Assembly (NCBI GenBank): GCA_030844895.1
Contig: CM061223.1
Coordinates: 37,756,204 to 37,820,203, forward strand
DNA: 64,000 nucleotides
Direction of reading: 5' to 3'
From: Ambrosia x helenae
Taxonomy: Eukaryota > Streptophyta > Magnoliopsida > Asterales > Asteraceae
The notes below the pieces were generated by a model, which saw only the letters and a list, made by a program, of their open reading frames with translations, was not told the DNA's origin and made no database searches. A program made the position numbers and the translations under genes. The number at the start of each line of letters is the position of its first letter. Position 1 is the stretch's first letter. This document shows positions 24,960 to 36,040 of this stretch, in pieces.

Positions 24960-25041
24960 CTGAAACACGGTATACGAGTAAAACACAAACGAAAGGACAC
25001 GAAACCCAACAATGAGGCAAGGTCGACAAAAATCAACTCAC
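24960..25041 (-). other. Putative intron within gag (82 bp)
   Basis: On the minus strand GGTG|GTGAGTTG..CGTGTTTCAG|GTGTTGG. Removing it joins the Gly/Arg-rich start to the main gag frame without shifting it. The sister element has the same structure at 43188-43266 (79 bp), with both splice sites kept although the intron bodies differ. Confidence 0.7.
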
Positions 25042-25739
25042 CACCCATGGCATTAATCCTAGCCTGGAAATTAGCCATAGCCATGTTCACTTGCTGCTGT
25101 AGCAAGTTGTTCAGTTCAGCTTGGGTCATGTTGATGTTTCCACGACCACCGCCTCCAGCACGACCACCGCCGCCAGCACGGCCACCGCCGCCACCACGAC
25201 GTCCACCACCGCGAGCACCAGACATGATCTAACAAATCAAGAAATCGAGGGATTCAGATTCACTTCCAGTGTCAACCACTAGAAATTTACAGGAGTTAAC
25301 CTAGGGACAAATCCAGGACTATACATCCAAAATTGAAGTCCATCGGGATTTTCATGCATTCCAGTTTATTATTTTGTGTGCACCCGAAATGATAAACTGC
25401 TCTACATGGTCCTCCAGATGTACCCCTAGTCCAGACCCCAGTCACCGAATATTGTCGTCTAGTAACGTGTGACGATAGATGCAAGTGTAGGAAGGCATGT
25501 GTGTGCTAGAACCAACAAATCAACCCCTCCTTCTTCAGTCCAGAAGAAGAAGACAAGAGTAGGTAAGAACCCAAATAAAAGCAGATGATGTAACAGAGAA
25601 GTATGATGATGATGTAAGGACACCCCGACAACGTTAGTACGTATTCCCACTAATAGACTCAAAGTATGTGACCGTCTAGTGTGTGCGACTCGGCTATAGA
25701 CCAGACTCTACATGCAGTCCTATTTCACTATAACCATTG

Positions 25740-25751
25740 GCTCTGATACCA
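25740..25751 (-). other. Primer-binding site (tRNA-iMet)
   Basis: Minus-strand TGGTATCAGAGC, two bases inside the 5' LTR that starts at 25755. Confidence 0.92.
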
Positions 25752-25754
25752 ATC

Positions 25755-28250
25755 TGTCACACCCTCAAATTACCACTAGCGGAGTATTACCGCGAGGCGC
25801 ATGACAAACCAGGATCCAAGTCAACAATCACAATAAACAACTCTATATGAAAAACGTAAAACCATAAACAACGATTTTATAAGCGGAAGCATTTAAGAAT
25901 TTAATCAGCTACAATAGTATTCCAAAGTATTCAAGACACTTTATTCAAAACATGCAACTAAGCCTAGACGCCAATGCAGACCCGTGCGCCTAGTTCCATT
26001 TGTTGCTACCTTAGCGACCTGAGAATAACATGCCAAAAAGATGTCAACATATAATGCTGGTGAGTTCACAGGTTTGTTCAATATGTTATCAAATGTTACC
26101 AGAATGTTACCATGTCCATACTATATCCATGTTACCAAGTACCCTAGCTAGGCGTATGTTTCGTTACTACTACGATTGGAAAACCATTACTAGACTGTTA
26201 CCATGTGTTCAGCCCGATGTGTTGTAGCCACGCTACGAGTGTTACCAGTTCGAGACAATATGCACCCGCCCGGCCCTCCAAGCCGACGAGTGGGGTTTGT
26301 CAAGCCCAATAGATCTATCCACATTTCCCCCGTTGTGCATCCCCGCACATTCATGGTTTCCCCGGGACTTTAAAAGATCGTATAGTACACAAGTTTAAAA
26401 CCATAGTATGACATATGTTACCAAATAGTTTAGTGCATGTTTTCTCCCCCAAAGATTAAAGCAGTAAAAGTGGGGCTGTGAACTCACCTTAGATAGCGTT
26501 CTTCGGTTATAAGTAAACATGTTAAGCCCTTGATAATCCCTCTACCGGAGATCTATCAAAATGTTCACATAAGTGTTCCGACTAATAACCATAAGGTTAT
26601 CTAGTCCCCGATTGTCCAGATCGTAACCAAGTATGTTTTAAAACGTGTTTAAATGTTTAACCGACACACTAGACCGACCCGACATCCCGTTGGTGACCCA
26701 TTACCTTAACTAATCAAGTACACATAGATTACACATAAGGTTCAAGCATAAAACACTTAGTTTGTATCAAAAATCTCATTTCTGCATCAGAACGGTCGAA
26801 CCAGTCAGTTTAAGTCTCCTTCGCCCGTTTTTAATCTCCTTCGACCGTTTGATGCCTCCTTCGACCGTTCTGCCACTTTCGCCCAACAAAACCCAGGTTC
26901 GCCCCTGTTGTGCAAATTTTCCTAAAAACGCTTCAAACACATTCAAAACGACTCGAAACATCATCAAACACAGCAGTCAAGCATGAATAACTTATCCCTA
27001 CAAAACCCCACCGATTTCCCCCAATAATACGTCCGTTTCATCCCTTTCCTAAAATGGTAAAAATTATGGAAACATCACTATCATGCATGAATAATTTACC
27101 CAATTTGGAAACTTTTGAAATCGATCCGTATTCAACATAAAATGCTCAGTTTGTCGAGTGTTCGATCTTTCCGTATTAGTTCTATTGATCATAAATATCA
27201 TGCATCAAGTCTAGATTCGTTAAAACCCCCCAAATACCCATAATATCATCATCTATCCAATCCTAACCCTAAACAACAATAACCTAGCATCAATATCAAT
27301 CCTATATCATGCTTCTATCACAGATATAGCAGCAAATCATTGAATCAACACATAACACCACATAACACAATTTACATATGTTTATCATCATGAAGACCTA
27401 TGTCAAATGATAATGTTTTGGTTTAGAAAGATGTTTAAAAGGTTTTTAATCATGAAAACACCCTTACAACAGATCCGGACAATTAGGGTTAGATGAAAAC
27501 GAATTAAAATGCTTTAAAAAGGTTTAGGATCAAGAACACACCTTGGATTCTTGTTTAGATGTTGTAGATAGGTTAGATTATGAAAAAGAAGAGCAAAAAC
27601 TCCTTCCTTAGTGATTAAAATCGTTTGAGACGGTTAGGGTTTGTGAAATCATGAAAAATGACAAAGTTTGGTATTTATACTAATTCTCCTTCGCCCCATA
27701 TCAATGGTCGAAGGTGGCCTCCTTCGACCCTTCCACAGGGTCGAATGAGCCCTGTCCTGGTCGAAGGGAATTCTTTCAATTCCACACCCTAGGTTCGCCC
27801 ATTTACAAAGGGTCGAACCAAACAAATGTTCTCCTTCGACCACTCGAAGTGGTCGAACCAGAACCCATGTTTAACTAGTTTTCCAGTTTGTCGTGCTTAA
27901 TGCATTCTAACACATCTTAACACATAAGCATGCATCCTTAGTCTATATTTAACATATTTAAGCATAGATAATCATTTACACATCATTTAAATACATCTAT
28001 GTACATAATCCACCACACGACTCATAATCTACACATATACTTAATTAGTTCATGTAATGTCACCAACAACGGAACCCGGTACTAGTGTATTACCAAAACG
28101 ACTCCCAATGATCCTCCAGATCATTGCACCCTGGACAATCCTAACTTGACCCAACTCAACTAACCCAGTTAAGTCTGTTTATAAACGTTTCTCGCTAAGG
28201 TAGACTTAGATGTTACTAATATGTTTAAGCCAAACATGTCGGGTGTCACA
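25755..28250 (-). repeat. 5' LTR of the Tekay-like element at 11291-28250
   Basis: TGTCACACCCTC..GGTGTCACA, 2496 bp. Sense TATA-like GTATTTATA complement lies at 27671-27679, a hairpin array upstream (27686-27860) and another downstream (26788-26905), and splice-donor-like CTAAG|GTGAGTT at 26481-26492. It directly abuts B3 coding sequence through the duplicated TAACT. Confidence 0.93.
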
Positions 28251-29340
28251 TAACTCATAATTGGGCTAAAATCATATTGGACAATGGTTTAGAAGCAAAA
28301 GACATTTTAATTTTCCAATATGTTGGAAACAATTCCTTCAACATAAGGGTTTTCAGAGATCGTGAAACATATTACATTTCAAGGTTTCATTTTGTTGATT
28401 TCTTTGTCCCATTTGCCAAGATTCTTGGTATGCATCTTTAGCCATTAGTTTACCAATACATATTTTTTTGTACATCAACTTTACATGTATTGTATCATAT
28501 TTAATCTTTATGCTTTTATTCATGTTAGTTTGTAATGTTTAACTTTATTGCAGGATCTACCTTATGCATATTGCAACAATCATTTTAAGAGAGTAAATAA
28601 GACCAATGTGATCACCATACGATCTGGAAAAAGCTCATTTTGGAAGGTTATGTTGAACAAGGACGAAGACGGGTATCATCTTGGTGAAGGGTTGTCTGAT
28701 GTTGTAGATGAGTTGCCAATTGTTAGTGATGATACCATTATGTTTGAAAATGTAGATGGTAATACTTTGCGGATCACCGTGTTCAGTCGCACACAAATTC
28801 AGTAAGCATAATTCTTATTGAAGTTTAATTATTAAATATCATTAGTCTATATCTATTATAATGATTATCCAAATAGGTTTAACTATGAAGACGATTCTGA
28901 TGCATTCGAAAATTTTGATGCTGGTAATTCGAATGTAGCCGATTTTAACGTTGTTGTGCCTGAAACAATTGTTAGACTTACATGGAAATCTGTAAGTTAA
29001 TTATAATGAATTTATAATTGAAATCATAATTTTAAAAACTTACAACCCTTTTGTTGTATTGCCTATTGTATGTAATAGTTTCTTTTATATACCGTGACAG
29101 CGTTTTGACGTTACATTTGCACGTGAAGTTGGATTTGAAGCTCATATGGAGTTGAAGGTCAGAACTGAGGATGGTACTGTCCGTGATTGGGAAGTTCGGT
29201 CTGAGAGATCAAAGGGAAGGATTAGGTATCGGTTGAAGGCTTTAAAGAGCTTAATGAAGCTGGCTAAGCTAAGGAATGGTGGCATATACCGTATGAAGTT
29301 TCTAAAAAATGAGAACATGTTGGTTATTAATCGTGGTTAA
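28251..29340 (+). pseudogene. B3-domain transcription factor gene, 3' part (four exons)
   Basis: Continues the gene at 10953-11290. Exons: 28256-28432 (HNWAKIILDNGL, ILIFQYVGNNSFNIRVF, end of B3 domain 1), 28554-28801 (LPYAYCNNHFKRVN..SSFWKVML, a second B3 domain), 28877-28991 (acidic linker, YEDDSDAFENFD), and 29101-29340 (FDVTFAREVGFEAHMELKV..INRG, a third B3-like domain ending at TAA). Each boundary has GT..AG ends and the reading phase is kept across them. Several B3 domains in series are typical of the REM group, nuclear DNA-binding proteins often linked to reproductive development; that role is family knowledge only. These exons look undamaged; the lesions are in the 5' part. Confidence 0.78.
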
Positions 29341-31080
29341 GTTGCTTAATTTTTACTGATGTTGACTCCGTTGTTTTACAAACTTTTATATTTCTTATGC
29401 TTTTTAAGGTCTTTTGAATTTGACAATATGTTTTTGCAACTATCATTATGTATGTAGATTAATTTCTTTAATTAGATCATCTCTAATGGGCCCTTAGAGA
29501 TGAAGCCCTTGGATGTCCTTAGAGGCCATCAACATTGGAGTATGTAGATTAATTCCTTTAATTAGTATTGTAGGTCATCCCTTATGAAATTTTTTTACCC
29601 CGATTTAAATTTGTTTTTTTTGGAACTTTTATTGTTTATCTTTATGTAGTTTTTTTTATCATTGTATAAAATCAGTACTATTACTAGCATTTTTTTAATT
29701 AACACTATAGTTACAAAATACATGGTAAATTTTCCTCAAGATTATTTGATATACATTTAAAAGCTTTAAATAATTAGTTGATATACATTCAAAATTTTTC
29801 AATGTTTGAAATTTTTATGTTCGAAAATTTTAAATGTTGACTCATTAAAATTTACATTGCCTAAATTGAAGCAATTTGTAACATATTCTAAACTTACTTA
29901 ATATAAACATATTACTTTCAATGCATACAATGTTTCCAATTTTATATGCTTAGATCACTATATAGACCAACTTCTTATCAAATTTATACACTCTTCTCAT
30001 GTACAAACTACTATCCGAGTATTATAATTGATAACTAATAACAACCTCACGTAAGCGCTCTTCATCAACGTATGTTATTCAACCTAATAACTTTTACTTT
30101 GTTATTCAAGATATTTTAAATAACTGTATTCTTTTGTCACATTTGATAATGTCTTAAACTGTTTTGTTTTCAGTTACGAATATATAATATACAATTGACA
30201 CACTGGTGTAAAAAATCAGTACTATGCATAGCATTTTTTGTAATTAATACCATAGTTACAAAATACATGGTAAATTCTTAGATCATTAGTTGATATACAT
30301 TTAAAACCTTTACATGATTAGTTGATATACATTCAAAATTTTTCAATGTTTGATATTTTTATGTTCGAAAATTTTAAATTTTGACTCATTTAAAATTTAC
30401 ATTGCCTAAATTTAAACAATTTGTAACATATTCTAAACTTACTTAATATAAACGTATTACTTTCAATGTATACAATGTTTCCAATTTTATATAGCCCAAC
30501 TTCTTATCAAATTTATACACTCTTCTCATGTACAAATTACTATCCGAGTATTATAATTGATCACTAATAAGAATCTCATTTCGCGCGTTCTTCATTAAGG
30601 TATGTTATTCAACCTGTTAACTTTTACTTTGTTATTCAAGATATTTTAAATAACTGTATTCTTTTGTCACATTTGATAATGTCTTAAACTGTTTTTTTTT
30701 CAGTTAGATTTTTGATACAATCATATTAATCATAGTTTAAAGTGTGTCGAATTCCAAGTATACCTTACCCGCATCTAAAGTTCCACAAAGACTAATCGAA
30801 CTCATGGTAATTTTAAATTTTTAATATGTTAATTAACTTATACTTATCGACATAGCATGATTATAGTTATATTACATTGTTTAAAAGTTAGTATACTAAC
30901 ATTATTTCTGTTTTTATTTAGATAACTCCACATCGACACCCTTATCTGATTTATCAAATGATACGTGACACTTTGATAAATAAATTAGTATAAATATTTT
31001 TTTTACAAATTTTTGTATTTCTCTTAAGTGGACATGTTTGTATACAGTCGAATTTAATATTTCTGTTAGAGGAAAACGTA
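29341..31080. other. Non-coding region with a ~0.5-kb tandem duplication
   Basis: Two copies, 29663-30176 and 30204-30707, align over most of their length (ATACATGGTAAATT, TTTCAATGTTTGA, CCAATTTTATAT), both ending TTTTCAGTTA, which resembles a splice acceptor. Downstream, short GT..AG-bounded segments (for example 30725-30806 and 30922-30990) may be exons of the following Helitron gene, but I recognise no domain in them. Confidence 0.55.
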
Positions 31081-31888
31081 TGAATGCAGCTTTGGACAAG
31101 TGTACGAGCTCAAGTAATACGAGTGATAAAGATAAGTGTACGATTCCCATAAAATTTTGTTGTTATGTAAAAAATAATGTTATTTTGGTAATCAACTAAC
31201 ATAATCTTATTTCTCTATTCATTGTTAATGGAGTAGTAGAATGCCGTAAACGTAGAAAAGAAATATTGGATTCTAAAAGGAAAAACGTTGAAAAATCAGC
31301 TTCAAATGATGTTGCAATGGAGACAGATATTGAAATGAATACATCCCCAGACATAAGTAAGTTTTTAGTAAATTACACAACATTCCATTTAGATTTTTCA
31401 ACACAATTTATTACATGTTGTATCTAATTGTAATTATTATTGTATTTCAGCGGGCACGTTAACAACTCCGTTGTCTAATATAACAAATGGTATTTTATAT
31501 TTTATTGATATGTATTCAAACAAATAATGTTTACAAGAATACTGATATACATTACTTATATTGTTTTATACATCAGTAAATGTACAGAACTCTGTTGACC
31601 TCTCCCAAAACATATCACCTCTATCAAATGGAAAAGAAAATGCTTATAGTGGTAATTTTTATGCCTTTATACATTTTCATAAATTTGTTTAAGAAAGTTT
31701 ATATTAATGTCAAATTCTTTATAACATTTTTTTCACCAAGGAAACCTTCCACATAACTTCATGATTAATTCACAAGATCAATTTCTAAGAAGAAAAAATC
31801 ATTTGGATTCCATAAGGCGTGGTAAACAACATGAAAATTTAACTTCACAACATCATTTGGATATTGGTAACACACTCGGTAACTTTCT
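31081..31888 (+). pseudogene. Helitron Rep/helicase gene, N-terminal exons
   Basis: Several small exons with GT..AG ends: one with CRKRRKEILDSKRK (about 31239-31355), one with TLTTPLSNIT (31452-31489), one with LSQNISPLSNGKENAYSG (about 31578-31650), and one from 31741 ending near the insertion (RKNHLDSIRRGKQ). This low-complexity, Ser/Asn-rich N-terminus with PLSN and RR-type words is what I remember in front of plant Helitron replicases; it has no enzymatic motif. A solo LTR is inserted at 31889, and the gene resumes at about 50273. Exon limits are approximate. Confidence 0.5.
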
Positions 31889-32276
31889 TGTGACACCCGG
31901 CATATTTGGTTTAAACATTTTAGTAACACCTAAGTCTATCTTAGCGAGAAACATTTATAAACGGACTTAACTAGGTTAGTTGAGTCGGGTCAAGTTAGGA
32001 TTGTCCATGGTTCAATGATCTGGAGGATCATTGGGAGTCGTTTTGGGAATACACTAGTACCGGGTCCCGTTGTTGGTGAAATTACATAAACTAATTAAGT
32101 GTGTGTAGACTAATTGTCGTATGGTGGATTATATGCATAGATGTGTTTAAATGATGTGTAGATAATCATCCATGCTTAAATATGTTAAACATAGACTAAG
32201 GTTGCATGCTCATATGTTAAGGTGCGTTAAAATGTGTTAAACACGACAAACTGGAAAACTAGAAAAACATAGGTCC

Positions 32277-32455
32277 TGGTTCGACCACATCGAGTAGGCG
32301 AACCTGGAAAATAATCTTGGTTCGACCCTTATCAAGGGGGCGAACCTAGAATGTGGAAATGAAAGAGTTACATTCGACCAGAACAAGACACATTCGACCC
32401 TGTGGAAGGGGCGAATGTGGGTACATTAGCCCAGGTGAAAGGGGCGAATGTGGAC
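32277..32455. repeat. Hairpin array upstream of TATA in solo LTR
   Basis: Alternating GGTTCGACC, GGCGAACC, CATTCGACC and GGGCGAATG words separated by 10-15 bases; it ends at GGGCGAATGTGG just before TATAAATACC. Confidence 0.7.
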
Positions 32456-33539
32456 TATTATAAATACCAAACTTTGTCATTTTTCACCATTTCACAAACC
32501 CTAATCGTCTCAAAACACTCTCAAACGATTTTAATCACTAAGGAATGAGTTTTTGCTCTTATTTTTCATAATCTAACCAATCAACAACATCTAATCAAGA
32601 ATCCAAGGTGTGTTATTAATTCTAAACCTTTTTCAAGTATTTTAATTCGTTTTTATCTAACCCTAAATGTCCAGATCTGTTCTAAGGATGTTTTTGTTAA
32701 TAAAAACCTTTTTAAACATCTTTCTAAACCTAAACCCTATCATTAAACATAGGTTTTCATATCAATAAACATATGTTAATTATGTGTTATGTGATATTAT
32801 GTGTTGTTTAATGATTTGCTACTGTGCTAATGCTAGAAACATGATCTAGGGCTGTTATTGATGATAGTTTAGGATTATCAAAGGTTATAATTAGATAGAT
32901 GATGATATCAAGTCTAATTTGGGGATTTTATTGAATCTAGGGCTTGTTGCATGTTAGTATTATCAATAAAACTATTGGGGGTTTTCAATTACATGATAAA
33001 CTGAACATTTTAAGATGATTATGGATTGATTTTGAAAAGTTTCCAAATTGGGTAAAGATTACATGCATGATATGACACTTCCATAATCTTTGCCATTTTG
33101 GGAAAGGGGTGAAACGAATAGGTTTTGGGGAAAAATTGGTGGGGTTTTGTACGGATAAGTTATTCATGCTTGACTGCAGTGTTTGATAATGTTTCGGGAT
33201 GTTTTCGGATGTTTTTGAAGCGTTTTTTGGGAAAAGTAATCTGTCAGGGTCGAACCTGGGCACATTCGACCGGTCGAGTGGTCGAATGTGGAGTTCCAGG
33301 GTCGAACCTGGACAGATTGGTCGAATCTGTTTAAAACGATCGAAGGTGGCTTTCCAAAGGGTCGAAGGTGGGTTAAAAAGGGGCGAAGGTGGACTGATCT
33401 TCCTGGTTCGACCCTTTTGATTCAAAAATGAGATTTTTGATACAAACTAAGTGTTTTATGCTTGAACCTTGTGTGTAATCTATGTGTACTTGATTAGTTA
33501 GGGTAATAAGTCACCAACGGGATATCGGGTCGGTCTAGT

Positions 33540-34904
33540 TGTAACATCACACAATTTTTTTTTTTATATATATATATATATATATAGAACTCCCTCGTTT
33601 ATTCATCCGATTCATGTTTACATTATCTTTCCCATCCATTATATTAATTTTTTTGATTAAATAATGACGTATAATCAATATTAATTTGGATTGTATTAAA
33701 AATTTTGATTTAAAAACGTTAACAAAAATGTTTGCCTGTGCCAGGATTCAAACCCGAGTCCCTAGCGGGCTAAACCTTAACCACACCACACAAACCACTA
33801 CACCATTTGGTGTTTTATGATGTTAATTAAAACCAATTAAACTTAAACCCTTTCAAGGTCCCTTAGTCAAACCTGAAAAGTCAAACGTAGTCTCCTAGTC
33901 AAGTCAAAGTATTAGTAAATATGGTCTCCTAGTCAAGTCAAAGTGTTAGTAAATATGGTCTTCTAGTCAAGTCAAAGTTGTTCCTAAATTCTAGCCTAGT
34001 CAAAGTAGTTCCTAATTACAACTCCAAATTTTACACTATAAATACACTAGCCTACCATTCAACTCTTTATACCATTCAAAAAAAAAAAACATTATTATCC
34101 CATCTCCCATATACTAAAGTTTTCATCCGTCATTATCTCCTCTAGCTAGTTTCGAGTTTTCCAAGGCATTATTACTAAGTGTTTGCACGCTCAATAAAAC
34201 TCACGAACTCATTATGCACCTGAGGTGAGTTTACATAGCCCCTTTTCCATTCACTATTTTTTTGGGGGTGAAACATGTTACAACATTCAATTTACAATTC
34301 AATCACAAGTGTCTATGTGTTATTCTATGTTGCATTATGTCTTAAACATTACTAGGGTAAGCACAATATTCTAGCATAATCATTAACATTGATCAGCCGA
34401 CGGTATACAATGATAGATCTATTGGACTGACAATCCCACCCGGATACGTGTACCTCCTACATAGGTAGCGTGGGTGATTGTTATCGATTTTATAACATAA
34501 TCGAGTGAACCATGAGCGTATGGGATGGACCACAATATTCTAGTCACAAGGTTTGATTATGCACTCGATTTACCCGATTGTTTTGTTTTCACATATGGAC
34601 TAGACTTGCCATGACACTCGAATTGTTCAACATTTTTATTCAAACTTATGTAATTCTCACCAACTTTTGTTGACCCAAAATATTTTCAAACTTAACATGT
34701 TTCAGGTTATAGCTTGCTTGAAGATTAGAGTTAATGCTTGAAGATGTGTATCTAGTATTTTTCAATTTGATGTACAAATTCTTTTAGAACAATTGTATGT
34801 AATTTATTTAAATCAATTATTGAAATTTATTATTTACCATGAGCTACTGAACAATCATTCATACGTGACACCTCGATGTTTCCGCCATCGGTTGGGGTGT
34901 TACA
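33540..34904 (+). repeat. 5' LTR of the gag-less element
   Basis: TGTAACATCACAC..GGGGTGTTACA, 1365 bp, near-identical to 47887-49247. TATA-like CTATAAATACAC lies at about 34036-34047 and donor-like CTGAG|GTGAGTT at 34221-34231, so a transcript start near 34070 would give a first exon of only ~150 bases. A stretch of GTCAAGTCAAAGT repeats lies at about 33890-33990. Confidence 0.93.
33732..33812 (-). other. tRNA-like sequence in LTR, antisense to the element
   Basis: The reverse complement has TGGTGTAGTGGTTTGTG (A-box-like) and CGGGTTTGAATCCTGGC (B-box/T-arm-like), about 200 bp into the LTR. The same segment is at 48062-48140 in the partner LTR. Confidence 0.5.
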
Positions 34905-36040
34905 GATTGGTATCAGAGCCATGGTTATAGGGAATTAGGTTATAAGAAAAATAATCTAGTCTATAACCATAGGATTATAATCAGTACTTGCTCCTTTTAC
35001 TTGCAACCCTACTTGTTTCTATTCTCTATCTCCCTCCTACTTCTTATCCCTACTTTAGTCCCTACAAGAAGATTGTTCTCCATCACAAGATCTACTCTTA
35101 GACTAATAGGACAAATCCTCAGGTTTAGCCTGAACCACCTTGAAGATCTCGTCGAAGTTCTAGATTTTAATAACGAACACGTGCAATCTAGAAGGGTGAA
35201 CGCCTGTATTCTGAGTTTTCTGTCTAGGGCATTGCGCATAAATCCCAATCAGACGAGGGACCCGGATGCCTACCTGGGAATTCTCGGGATGAGTGTTCAC
35301 TTATAGGCTAAAGCATGTCTTCACTATGTTATTAGAATCTAGAAGCTTTGATAAGTCAACGTTTTCGTTTATTCGTTTTAATTAATGAATAAATGATTAG
35401 ACTCACTTTCCTTAAAACTGAGCTCTAAAATCTCAAAATTTTACAGGTTAAATCAATCCCATTTCCTAATCATATATGGATTTCACAATCACATTTCATC
35501 TTACCATCTTAGCCACATGTTTGATTATTTTCAACACCCTCCCCAAATCATATTATTTCATTTTTCAACATGTTACATATTTCTAAACTGTAACCTCATA
35601 ACCTGGGTAGACCCTAGCCCAACACTAAAGATTTCTTAATATTGTCAAAATTTTCATCACCTATAAACCATGGAAAATACATATTTTTGTTATAAGATAT
35701 CCTCAAACTTTTTCTAAATCCAAATGTTTATTCATTAGCATAACAAAGGATTTTTGATATAATGTCACCTTGATCTATAAAACCTAACGTCGTGTTTAAA
35801 ATCTTCGACTAAACTAAAATATTCTGATCTAAAGCCACTTAGTTTGTACTATTTAGCAACTTTTGTTTTATATAAGAAACCAGTTTTAAAAAGAAAAATG
35901 ATAAGATCTTTCCATCCTCATGAAAAAAAATTAATCTCCGTTGCCACCTAATTATTTTCAACTTGTTCGAACTTTTACAATTTTTGGTATTTATCACAAT
36001 CATGTTTTCTCATACGCTAGATTCTAAACTTAGATCCAAA
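34905..36040 (+). other. Leader and non-coding interior of the gag-less element
   Basis: Primer-binding site TGGTATCAGAGC at 34908-34919, then a leader shared with two other elements in the window up to ~35400, then AT-rich sequence with no recognised ORF. A 101-codon open frame near 35001 starts only at TTG and is discussed under rejected items. Confidence 0.8.

Larger units (their letters stand above)
13797..25225 (-). pseudogene. gag-pol: gag-pol of Tekay-like chromovirus, broken by solo LTR, stops and frameshifts
   Basis: Exon 1 (25225-25042) encodes MSGARGGGRR and a Gly/Arg-rich start; an 82-bp intron with GT..AG ends (25041-24960) precedes the main frame. In order: gag core (LLRWLEKVESVF), three zinc-knuckle-like clusters (CNRCGYHH, CHRCNQLGHLAKDC, CYNCGDTGHFKRDC), protease (VLFDSGAE), RT with the YXDD-type box FIDDILIYSK, RNase H, integrase (zinc-binding HPGSDKMY; DDE core DFVTKL, SDRDSRF), and a tail with VGDRVLLKVSP and a chromodomain-like end (IVKVRWNSNRGPEFTW). 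Lesions: frameshift near 23192, TAG 23003-23005, frameshift near 22775, TAG 22422-22424, solo LTR 15528-22263 inside RNase H, TAG 14589-14591. It cannot be translated as one protein. Confidence 0.92.
11291..28250 (-). mobile_element. Complete Tekay-like chromovirus (Ty3/gypsy) with two nested insertions
   Basis: LTRs are at 11291-13658 and 25755-28250, and TAACT is duplicated on both sides (11286-11290 and 28251-28255). A primer-binding site (25740-25751) lies inside the right LTR and a polypurine tract (about 13659-13680) inside the left, so transcription runs on the minus strand. After removing the solo LTR nested at 15528-22263, the internal region is about 5.36 kb, the same as the sister element at 38650-44051. 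Gag, protease, RT, RNase H, integrase and a chromodomain-like tail are recognisable but interrupted. It splits a B3 gene. Confidence 0.95.

Noticed and set aside
23946..25232. Plus-strand open frames rich in Pro/Arg opposite gag
   Set aside because: They mirror Gly/Arg-rich and GC-rich gag coding sequence on the minus strand.
10953..29340. B3 gene captured by the Helitron
   Set aside because: Same strand and close neighbour, but no Helitron end was seen upstream of it, so ordinary neighbourhood is as likely.
35001..35306. 101-codon open frame in the leader of the gag-less element, part of which is also readable in the leader at 1460-1640
   Set aside because: It starts only at TTG, the other copies have a stop directly upstream of the shared part, and differences among copies change amino acids; the match is explained by shared leader DNA.
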